Part shown: one piece after another, positions 11,301-20,811 of the stretch
Layout: the number at the start of each line of letters is the position of its first letter
Position numbering within the stretch: position 1 is the first letter of the stretch
Origin: Closterium sp. Naga37s-1
Lineage: Eukaryota; Streptophyta; Zygnematophyceae; Desmidiales; Closteriaceae
Assembly: GCA_947471745.1 (NCBI GenBank)
Contig: CANJKZ010000526.1
Coordinates: 434,001 to 498,000, forward strand
Direction: 5' to 3'
DNA length: 64,000 bases
The notes under the pieces: generated by a model
What the model saw: the letters and a program-made list of their open reading frames with translations, nothing else
Databases searched by the model: none
What the model was told of the DNA's origin: nothing
Program-made: the position numbers and the translations under genes

Positions 11301-12437
11301 AGCGTCATCAGCCTTACTCCCAGCGTCATCAGCCTTACTCCCAGCGTCATCAGGCACAGCCCTGGCCTCTTTAACCGTAGCGCCGGCCGGATCCCAGTCC
11401 CCTACTCACGTGGGCAGCGACGCCGCCTTCTCGCGCAGGCGCTGCACGAACCGGCCGTTGTGGAACCCCCGCCCCGCCACCTTCCACATCTCATCTCCCG
11501 CTGCGATGCCCGCCGAGTCGAGGCGGTGGCCCGCGAAGAGCATGTGCAGCTGCGCCGTGGAGAGCGTGGGGTACGACACCTTGCAATCCCCGCCGTCCAT
11601 GAAGAGCGCGTAGCCGTCCACGCGCTGCGCGTCGATGCCGTCCACGCAGTCTGCGCACACACGGGCGCCACGGCGACGTGAGCAACGACAAGCGAAACAC
11701 AGCGTAGAAGCACGGCTGAATCACCGCCGGGCAATGTGAGGGGAAGGGACATCGGATCTTCAAGTACCTTGCACGACCATGGACCACCTTCGTATGGCGC
11801 AATCCCATGGACTAGAACTGGGCTTGCAGTGCGACGTACCTTGCATTCCCAGCTCGAAGAGTTTAAGATAGCCGCCGGGCTGCAGCAACTCGCCCACGAT
11901 CCGATCTGGCTCCGTCAGATCCCTCTCCAACACCAGCACTCGCCGACCCGTCTGCCGCACAGCACCGCACAGCATCACGTACAGGTCACATCAGGAGAGG
12001 GGAGCTTGAGAAATGCCCAAGGCTTTAGCACCAGGTGGTTATAGTTCATGCGGTTTGACGATCAGGTTAGGAAATGGGTCGCGCCTAACCTTTCCGAGGG
12101 AGTAAGCGAGCGCGCATCCCGCAATGCCTGCGCCGACCACCAGCGCGTCGTACTCCTCCCTTCCGTCGTCCCCCGTGCACATGTCGTCGCTTGTCTGCTC
12201 CGCGGCGCTGCTCTGATCTACTCGCGCATCGTGCCGCCCGGTGTCAGTTAGTCGTTCCAACGGCATTTCTTCTAGCGGCGTGGCACTAGCGAGCGCATCT
12301 CTTTGTTTGTCGCGGGAGTATTGCATCGAGATGTACGTGGCGGCTATTAGCAGAGCAAGCGTCCACGCTAGCGTGACCGTGCCGATCCCGTCCACCACGC
12401 TCCAGAACGACGCCGTCAGCGACGACATATCCGCCAT
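8340..12437 (-). CDS. SQE: squalene epoxidase (squalene monooxygenase), 613 aa, 10 exons
   Basis: FAD-dependent enzyme of the ER membrane that converts squalene to 2,3-oxidosqualene, the committed oxygenation step of sterol synthesis. Exons: 12437-12090, 11951-11840, 11650-11410, 10857-10626, 10418-10197, 9980-9830, 9647-9523, 9254-9165, 8876-8688, 8471-8340; 1842 coding bases, all introns GT-AG. An N-terminal membrane anchor (about residues 14-38) precedes the FAD fold VVGAGIAGCALAYSLGK (about 100-116) and the ERDLTEPDRIVGELLQPGG block. VCDGCFSNLRRS and the second FAD motif GDAFNMRHPLTGGGM (about 425-440) follow, then the membrane-associated C-terminus IVPIIKAEGVRRVFFP. The last exon is short and easily missed. 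Exon 4 carries an acidic loop absent from typical plant enzymes, which are about 520-530 residues. The start is the first in-frame ATG (MADMSS). Confidence 0.95.
11122..11353. repeat. 21-bp minisatellite, 11 copies, in SQE intron 3
   Basis: Eleven tandem copies of a 21-bp unit with core CTCCCAGCGTCATCAGCC, varying mainly at CATACT/CTTACT. It lies mid-intron, away from both splice sites, and is open in several frames only because 21 is a multiple of three. Confidence 0.95.
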
Positions 12438-13592
12438 TGCGCGCGGACGCCTCACGCCGTAGGATCTAGCGTTTATTCGCTAGTGCTTCACGAACGGCGT
12501 GTCCGTGAAACTGCTAGTGCTAGAAGGACATGGGTGGGAAGAGCAAAAGAATTTTGAGCATTGCATTCCACATATCACTACGGGTTCCCGAGTCACGGAC
12601 CAGACAGACGAGGGCGGAAGGAGGCTGGGCTGGACGAGAGATCTGAAGTTGCCCCAATAGGGGTCTCAATCGCTGGAAGGACTGGCGGGGAATGCCTGGT
12701 TTTGCGCGCCAGCACAACCCTGAGGTTTGTGTTCAACTGGAATCGACGGTGGGGAGCAGGAGTGCCCCCACTTTGTGGCAGGTGGCTTCCTGTAAATGGT
12801 TAACAGCTGGCGGGAAACAGGGTGGTGAATCGAGGAGCGAGAGGGGAACGGGGGAAAAGTCAGACACGTAAATCCCAGGTAGATTCAGCCGCACAATGGG
12901 AGCCAATGCCATCGATGGACTGCGGCACGTGTGGAGCACAAGGAAATAATCGAACCTTCTGAACTCATTGAAGCCAATGGTTCAAGAACGCGTTTCTTCT
13001 TTCTGCTGCAATTATTACAGAAAACTCAAGCAACTAATGGCTGCCCGTTTGTGTCAACTATTTGCGACGAAATTGTACTTGACTTCTGGTTGGCGCTAAA
13101 CTAATCAGGTCTGATGCAAAAGGGCATACGAGAACTTATAGTTGGACGATGGACAGGACGGTCAAGGAATGCAGTGAGGCGCATTTTAGCGGGGATATGT
13201 TGCGGCTGGGAGAAGTTTGGGTTTGACGCGAGCAGGACGCGTTCAGTGCTGCAAATATGGACGCGTCAACTTTGTTCGATCCCAGCACCGATCCTACGCA
13301 GGGTCGTTCTATAGCGGGGAAAATAACGAAAAAGCGGGGATAAAAAAAGCAAAACCATTCGTTTTTTTCCCTTTTCTTCCCCGCTAAAGAACGACCCTGC
13401 GTAGGATCGGTGCAGGGATCGAACAAAGGTGACGCGTCCTAAGTGGATAGGTCTGCGAAATCCAATCCACAAGCTCACACTCGAATAAAGTCACGTTTTA
13501 TGCTTTCGATATATTTTCTGTGGCTCCTCAGGCTTCTGGTCCTTCCCCTTGTGTGCTGCCGAGTTGGACCATCGTGATTACTGAAAGCTCCA
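12438..13592. promoter_or_regulatory. head-to-head intergenic region SQE / RNA-binding protein
   Basis: 1155 bp separate the two start codons, so both promoters must lie here. No open frame looks real. An AT-rich patch GATATATTTT lies at about 13508, 85 bp before the + strand ATG, and is the best TATA-like candidate on that side. The notable structure is the inverted repeat at 13259-13439. Confidence 0.6.
13259..13439. repeat. 181-bp foldback inverted repeat (MITE-like hairpin)
   Basis: The left arm (13259-13323) and right arm (13376-13439) are inverted copies with about three mismatches over 64 bp. They share ACCGATCCTACGCAGGGTCG and GGACGCGTCA termini and are separated by about 50 bp of A/T-rich loop. 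No target duplication is evident. It could be a foldback transposon or a small-RNA hairpin. Confidence 0.9.
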
Positions 13593-16500
13593 ATGGCGGC
13601 AGCACCAGAGCACGTGGACGGCGTGTATCCACCCGCACCAAGCGCTGGAGATCATGACGTAGATCACACGCAGTCTTCAATCCCGGCCGTTATTTCTGAA
13701 GGCGTGGTTCCAGGGTTGCCGGTGGTGAACAATGACGGAAGCGGAATCGTAGCCGGTAAAGTCAACGGAGACGGAGGCTTAGGCAGGGACGGAGGCATGG
13801 ACGGAGGCGGAGTGACGGGTTTGGAGGAGGCGACCGGCGGGGACCAGAGCGTGGCAACGCCAATGACGGAGCGCAAGCGGGAGAAGCAGATGGAGGTGTT
13901 CGTGGGCGGCCTGGACAAGGACGCGGCGGAGGAGGACGTCAAGCGCGTCTTCGGCCGCGTCGGGCAGATCGCGCACGTGCGCCTGCCGCGCGACGCCGCG
14001 ACGGGGCGCAACAAGGGCTACTGTTTCGTGCAGTACGCCACTGAAGGCGCCGCACGCCGTGCCGCCTCTGAACTGGACCGAATAGTGGTACGCGCTGGTC
14101 GCCGTTGAGGTTTTCGTCGGCACAATGTCATCTCACGACGCTTTCAGGCCTTACTGGGTCGGAGCCTTTTATCTCCCTGGCTTGCGAGGCCGCTCTACTG
14201 CAACACTCGATCTGCCCTGTCCTAATATAAAAATAGTCGGTCGTTTTCGTTTTTTCTCACCTTCCTCTTTTCACGTGGCACGTGGGCACGTGCGGGGTGC
14301 AGGTGCGGGGGAGGCCAGTGGGGGTGTTGGGCGGCGAGCAGGAGGACACGCTGTTCATCGGGAACATCAACAAGACGTGGTCCAAGGCCAAGGTCAGTCA
14401 CGCTACAGGGTTACAAGTCTCAAGTTCCCCGTGTCTTATTGGCAATGTGCTCGGAGCGGAACAGTAAAAGCGGTTTTAGGGATGTTGGCCGCCGAGCCGT
14501 CATGCATTTCGTTTCATTTCATTTCACCTGCCCAACAGCCGTCTGATTCACCGTATCCGCTTCTCATTGCAATCGTCTGCCATCCCCGCCGTCCCTGCCT
14601 GCCGTGTGCTGCGAGCGCGCCGTGGGTGGCAGATAGAGGCGGTGCTGGTGGGGAGCGGCGTGGGGGCGTGGGAGGCGCTGACGTTCATGGAGGACCCGCA
14701 GCACGCGGGGCACAACCGCGGCTTCGCCTTCCTCGAGTTCGCCTCGCACCGCGCCGCCGCCGCCGCCAAGCAGCGCCTGCAGCAGGCGGACGTGAGCCTG
14801 GGCGTGGACCGCCCGCCCCGCGTGTCGTGGGCCGCGCCCCTCAACGAGCCCGACCAGCGCGTCATGGCGCAGGTGCGCGTGCAGTGCGGGCATGGCACAG
14901 GTGTGTGGTTCCGATGGTAGGCATGGGGCAGCATGGCGTGGGATGCTGCTGATGGCTGTTGTTGCTGTGTCCATTCATGTCAGTGACTCATATCGCTGTA
15001 CGTCTGTCATCATCCCCCTCGCACCCGCTCTTCACCCGCCTGCGTCTCTCCCCCGGACGGCAGGTGAAGAGCATTTTCGTGGATGGCATGCCGCCCTCGT
15101 GGGACGAGCCACGGGCGGCGGGGTTTTTCGGGAGATACGGGCAGATAGAGCGTGTGGTGCTGGCGCGCAACCTGCCATCCGCCAAGCGGCAGGACTACGG
15201 CTTCATCAACTACACCACTCGCGAGGCTGCCCTCGCTGCCATTGCTGCTCTCAATGGCTCACAAGTGGTGGATGGAAGTTTTCAGGCAAGTGCTTCCATT
15301 TTTATGAGTGCTGCGATGCCCATGTGTGTGCTGCTCACGCCCATGTCTGCCCCACCCCACCACCCCCTTCGCCCCCTCTGCGTGTCTCACCAACCCATGC
15401 CTGAGTCCGCCTGCCGCTCCACCCCTCTTCCCCCCCTGCAGATGAAGATGCGTGTGACTCTGGCGAAGCCGCAGGACCGCAAGCCGCGCCACCCGCCTCC
15501 CAGCGGCAGGGCGGGAGGGGGGGAGCAGCGCAGGGCGGGCATGGGGGACGGCAGCGTGACTGCGCTGCTGGAGGCGCTGAGGGAGCAGGCAGAGCGCGAG
15601 GAGCGCGGAGAGGGCGCGCAGGAGGCCCAAGCAGGGGAGGGGGAAGGCGCAGCGGGAAAAGCGGAGGCAGGGGCGGAGGTGAAGCAGGAAGGTGGTGGCG
15701 ATGGGGGGAGCGCAGTGGGGACGGGCAGTGCACTGGAGGGGGGGGTGGGGGGAGGAGAGGGGGAGAAGCCGGAAGGAGGAGGAGGGGTGGGGGAGCAGGA
15801 GGGAGGGTTGGCAGGGAGTGCAGCGGCGGCAGTGGAAGCAGCTTTGGCAAATGAATCCAAGGGCACGGGCGACGGAGAGGGGGACGCGGAGGGGGAAGCA
15901 GGGGAGGAAGGGGCAGAGGGGGAGGCGGGGACGCCAGGGAAAGCGCGTGCGGGGGAGAGGGAGGGGAAGAACACGGCAGGGCTGAACCGGTTTGAGTGTG
16001 CGGTGTGTGTGTTTGGGTCGGACGACGAGAGCGAGTACCTGTCGCACCAGCTGTCGCGCGTGCACAGCATTGTGAGCATGTTCCGGCAGGACCTCAAGCT
16101 GTCCAACAAGACACCCCTCAGCATGCTCAACGAGCTTGCTATGCGCAACAAGATCGAGGTGAGATGCCCTTGCATGTCCCACCAGCTGTCGCGCGTGCAC
16201 AGCATCGTGAGCATGTTCCGGCAGGACCTGAAGCTGTCCAACAAGACGCCCCTCAGCATGCTGAATGAACTCGCCATGCGCAACAAGATCGAGGTGAGAT
16301 TGCCTTGCCATGTCATGCGCAACAGGATTGAGCGACCACCCTGCCTGCCGTGCCCATGCCTGCAGTGGTCGCAACAATGCCTTCTCGTCCACCTGTCGCT
16401 TCAGTCATCCTATTTGCACGAGCATTTTATTCGCAGAACCCCCCTGACCTTGTGCGTCTTCTCTCCGCGGGCCACCTATTCCTGCCCGCCCCTGCCAGGT

Positions 16501-18246
16501 GACGTACGAGCTCAAGGGCGAGCCCACAGGCCCCTTTGACGCGTCCGCATCACTAGGGGGAGGCCCCAACGCCATCCCGTGGGTGTGTGGCGAGGCGCGC
16601 GCGGGCATGAAGCTGCGCGCCAAGCAGATGGCGGCGGCTGCTGCGCTGGAGTCGCTGCTGCAGGCGGGCGTGGGGGAGAGCGAACTCACCCGCCCAGGGC
16701 AGGCGCGGCTGAAGCAGATGGGCAAGGGCAAGGGCGGCAGAGGCTCGCCTGGAGGGGCGCAGCGCGGGGGGCGAGGGGCGTATGGGGGGCGCGGAGGGGG
16801 GGATAGGGGGCGCGCGGATAGGGATGGTGGGGGTTATGGGGGGTGGGGGACAGGGGACGTGGAAAGGGGAGTGGGTGGGTATGGTTCGTTGGGGGTGTAC
16901 GGGGGAGGGGCGATTGGTGGCGGTTTGGGGGAGGCGGCAGCGGGGGAGAGTTATGCGGAGAGGCTGGGGCGCATTCAGGGCATGCACTATGTGATGCGCT
17001 CTGGCCTGCCTCCTGTCTCGCCTAGCATGCAGCCTCTTGCTCCTCCTGCTGCCCCTCCGCTGGGTGCTGGCTTGGGTGCAGCGGCAGGGGGGTATGGTGC
17101 TCCCAGCACTGGATATGCCGGCTCTGGGGCTGCAGGGGCTGCTTATGGGGGGCAGTATGGTGGTGGGCAATACAGTGCGGTGCAGTATGGTGGAGCGCAG
17201 TACGGAGGCAAGTATGGGGGGGCTCAGTATGGTGGCTCACAGTACAGTGCGGTGCCGTACGGTGGGGCGCAGTATGGAGGGGCGGCGTACGAGGGGCAGT
17301 ACGGGCGGACAGAGGGAGCAGCGAGTGGAGGGAAGCGGCCATATCTCCCTGCTGACAACCCTGACGCCCTTGTGAGCCACTCCCCGCCCCACCTATCCGC
17401 CCTTCCCGCCCCACCTATCCGCCCTTCCTGCCCCTCCGCCCCTGGACTCGCCTTTCCCCCCTAGGCCTCGCTGTTCCTCCCTCGTGCCCTCCTTGCCCGC
17501 GATTCAATTCCCTCTGTCCCGTGTTCATTCCCTTCAACCTCTCCCCCCCCCCACCCTCAAACCCCCCTCCATGTGTGTGTGCAGCACACCAGCCAGCGAC
17601 CACGCACCGACCCCTACGCTCCCCCTGCTCCCCCCACACGCTCTGCCTACTCCAACCCCCCGCCCACACACCCCTACAGCGCGCCTCCGCCCCCGCACTC
17701 CTACTCCACGCCTCCCGCTCATCCCTACACCAACCCACCCCCAGCACATCCGCCCCCCTCCAACCCTCCTCCCTCCTACCCCTCTGCGCACACCTACCCC
17801 GCCCCACCCTCTTACCCGCCGTCCTACTCCTACCCTCCTGCCCCCGCTGCTCCATACGGCACTGGGAGTGCACCGGCAGCAGCAGCACCAGCGCCACCCC
17901 CGTACTACCAGCAGCAGCACCCACAGGCACAGCAGGGGGCCGGGGCGGGCAGTGGCAGCAGCGCAGGCGGTGCAGAGCGGTGAGTGCTACTGTGAGAGGT
18001 GCTTGTGCATGCGAGGACTACCTACCCACATATCCACGTCTTGCCCATTTCACATTATGAGTTGGTGCTTTCTCTCGCGTGCCTCTCCCACCACATGCCA
18101 CAGCTCCCTTCCCCTCCCTCCCTTCCGCTCTTGTCCCTTACCTCCCCTTCCCTTCCCTTCTCGCCTTTCTGTGTGCGATGCGATGATGTCACTGTGCATG
18201 CCAGCTCGTACGCACACTCTCACCACTACTCCACCCAGCCGCAGCC

Positions 18247-18300
<54 letters not shown>

Positions 18301-18838
18301 CTATCAGCAGCCTTACTCGCAGCAGCAGCCGCCACCCCCACAGCAGCCATACCAGCCGCCATACCAGCAGCCACAGCAGCAGCAGCAGCAGCAGCAGGGT
18401 TATGATCAGAAGCCTCCACAGCAGCAGCAGCAGTCGGCAGCAGGGGGGGCAGATAGAGGCCGCGGTGGAGAGGGAGGGGGGCAGCAGCAGGGAGTGAAGC
18501 GAGAGGGGGGAGGACAGGGGGGCTATGCAGGAGGGCCAGCGCCTCCCAGCACTGCAGGCGGTTACGGGGGTGCGTATGGGGGCGCGTATGCAGGCCTGTA
18601 TGCTAACACCCATGCTGCCACCACTTCCGCCGCTCCTGCTCCTCCCGCCGCTCCTGCTCCTCCCGCCGCCCATTCTTCAGCAGCGCCGCCCAACCATTCT
18701 CAGCCGCCAACGTCTGCCGGCCAGTCCCCTGCGCCTGCAGGTGGTGCGGGCGGTGGCGGGGGGGCAGCGGGTGCAGGGGGTGCGACGGGGACGAGTGCAT
18801 ACGGGCAGTATGCGTCGGTGCCCACCACCTACTACTGA
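13593..18838 (+). CDS. hnRNP-Q-like RNA-binding protein: three RRMs, C2H2-like finger, dsRBD, Gly/Tyr and Gln/Pro-rich tail; 1221 aa
   Basis: Nuclear RNA-binding protein of the plant hnRNP-Q-like family, presumed to act in pre-mRNA processing or mRNA fate. Exons: 13593-14087, 14303-14392, 14633-14872, 15064-15285, 15442-16158, 16499-17371, 17585-17979, 18205-18838; 3666 bases. RRM1 (about residues 94-175) has RNP2 VFVGGL and RNP1 NKGYCFVQY. RRM2 (about 183-270) has LFIGNI and NRGFAFLEF. RRM3 (about 276-355) has IFVDGM and QDYGFINY. An acidic Gly/Glu linker leads to a CX2CX12HX5H finger (about 535-557). A dsRBD-like domain (about 573-640) follows: TPLSMLNELAMRNKIE, then GEARAGMKLRAKQMAAAAALESL. 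The tail has QYGG repeats and a CAG-encoded polyGln tract. The fourth intron (15286-15441) is GC-AG and is also open in frame (156 bp). The exon-5 tail is duplicated. Confidence 0.88.
15286..15441 (+). other. GC-AG intron or in-frame retained segment
   Basis: The boundary TTTCAG/GCAAGT is an ideal GC-type donor, and CCCCTGCAG/ATG a good acceptor. Removing it joins RRM3 cleanly to its last beta strand (MKMRVTLAKP). The segment is 156 bp and lacks stops in frame, so retention would add 52 residues. Confidence 0.75.
16045..16301 (+). repeat. 135-bp tandem duplication of exon 5 tail with its splice donor
   Basis: The exon sequence from CACCAGCTGTCGCG to the donor GAG/GTGAGAT occurs at 16045-16165 and again 135 bp later (16180-16300), with few mismatches. 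The second copy has an AG just before CTGTCG and its own donor (after 16293), so it could act as an extra exon or alternative 3' end. 135 is a multiple of three. Confidence 0.93.
18247..18300 (+). repeat. CAG microsatellite encoding polyglutamine
   Basis: An almost uninterrupted CAG run within the last exon of the RNA-binding protein gene. It is followed by shorter Gln tracts at 18376-18400 and 18418-18432. Confidence 0.95.
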
Positions 18839-20811
18839 CCGCTGCTCTGCCACGCCAGTCATCTGTTGGCATGGCACAGGTGAGACGATTGGCAGTGGTG
18901 GTTCCACTTGCACTCCATGCTCGCCCCTGGTGATTCACTGTGCTCCCCGGCCTCCTCAGCCACCTGGTGGCCTCTGCTGTGCCGTGCATTGCAAATGGCC
19001 TGCCTCCCTCCTCTTCACGCACGGGGCAGCATCCCTCTCGACGTACGCATGCTGGCCTGCTGTGTGTGTGCGTGTGAGTGGTGACTTGTGGCAGCACCAG
19101 CATGTGCATGCTTCCCTGCAACCACCACATTGTCAACACATGTTGTGCTCGTGTCTGTCTTTTCTGCCCCTCTTGCGAGTCTCGTCGCATCTGTTGCAAC
19201 CATTGTTCCCGTGGTTGCCATTGCGTCTACCTCACAAGCCTCGATAGTTGACTCAAAAGCCACCTCGTGTGCCAATGTGAATGTCTGTCCCCCACAAACC
19301 TACCTGCAGCAGACACGCTCGTGTCTTCTCTCGGCCAAGAGCCGGTTCGGGCTGACCCAGCCCGAACCCTCAGTCAAATGCGAAACTGAAACCGACAGAT
19401 TGCCTACTTTGAAAGCGAATGTTGAAGGTCCACTGTGAAGCGGCCTGCTTGCATGGCAAGCAAGCAGTGCGCTGCTGGTGCTCACGGCAGCACACCCCAA
19501 AGCATTGCTGCTGGCACAGAGTGTTGGCTCGGCTCCTGTCTGAAGCGCAGCACAGCAGCGGCGGTCTGTGAGTCTTTGACACGCAGATCGCAGCCCCACC
19601 TTGCTGTGAATGCTTTGCGTGCTGCCTATTTTCTGTCCTAGAAAACACCACTTTTCTTTCAAGCTAAGCTGAAGCTTGTAGCCGTTGACTTCCGTTCTCT
19701 CCAGGCCTCCTGGGAAGAACCTTTTTTTTTTCTTCGTGTTTGCTGCTTTTTGTTTCTAGGATTTGCTCTCTTAGGCGTGATACTGTGCTTTCCGCTTGCC
19801 ATTTACAATCTATCAATGTGGTGCATTGCATTCTGTCTGCACCACATGGTTCTGGACGCTTGATGTTGGGATTTAGGTATCGTATCAAATATGGGTAGAT
19901 GACACTGGAGCGATGTGCATTAGGAAATAGCAGATGAGCTAAATTGAGTAGTGGTGAAATCGTAGCCACTCAGGAACAGCAATGGGCAGCATTTCTAGTT
20001 CGATCCCACCTGTCGCCAAATCTGAGCTGGCTAATCATTCTTCCCAGGTTCTATATCAATGCGTTGCCATAGAAATGCCAATATTATGTGGAATGGTACA
20101 TGTGGGCCTGCTGGCAGCACAGAGTTGCAGGTGGTGCAGGTGGGTGTGGAAGCCGTGGTGGTGGCATGGGTCACTCAGTCACTCACTTACCTGACTGCAT
20201 GTGCATTTAGTGAAGATACATGAGGGTGTACTCCATTAGGGTCATCCATGGCCCCACCACACCACAGAGCCCTACATGCTTTATAAGCAGTGTACCTACA
20301 TGCTACTCATAGATGCTTTTCAGCCCTTGTTTTCCTCTTTTGCTGGGAGAGAACACGTCAAACTTGTAAATGCCTGCCCCTGCTTTGTAGAATCCAACAG
20401 CCTACCATGTCCCAGTTACCGTACTCTCATATTGAGAGGAAAGTCATCCAAATCACAGAGTCACTCCAATCCTACTCACCTGCAGAACATGGCCTGCCAG
20501 TTCAGGCGTAGATTATTGACAGTGCTTGATACTCTTGTTGTGTGCACAGAATGAATAAAGATTGCTTGCTTTACTCCTACCTAACAGAAACATTTTTTAG
20601 CACTTGGAGTCCAGTGAGCTGGAGTTGGGAACATTGTGGGAAGATGCAGTCTGCCATGACAGGCATTCACCCCTCTCTCGACATGTGCGTGTGGGATGGG
20701 AACTACAGCACGTGTCGCTCTGCACGCAGGCAACACCCTCAGGCTGGCAGGGCATGTGGATGCGAGGTGTAGCAACCTGAGTGATGTCATGTGTGGCTTG
20801 CAGGAGAGCAG
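18839..20811. other. convergent intergenic region, RNA-binding protein / trigger factor
   Basis: Tail-to-tail spacer of 1973 bp that must hold both 3' UTRs. No convincing gene. It contains an 11-bp perfect hairpin at 19343-19367 and an AATAAA at 20554-20559 on the + strand, far from the stop at 18838. Otherwise I see nothing specific. Confidence 0.7.
19343..19367. repeat. short perfect hairpin
   Basis: GGTTCGGGCTG and its exact reverse complement CAGCCCGAACC are separated by three bases. It lies about 500 bp past the RNA-binding protein stop and may fold in its 3' UTR. Confidence 0.85.

Noticed and set aside
19015..19438. Open frames of 86-116 aa after the RNA-binding protein stop
   Set aside because: Cys/Ser/Val-rich composition without conserved motifs; better explained as 3' UTR.
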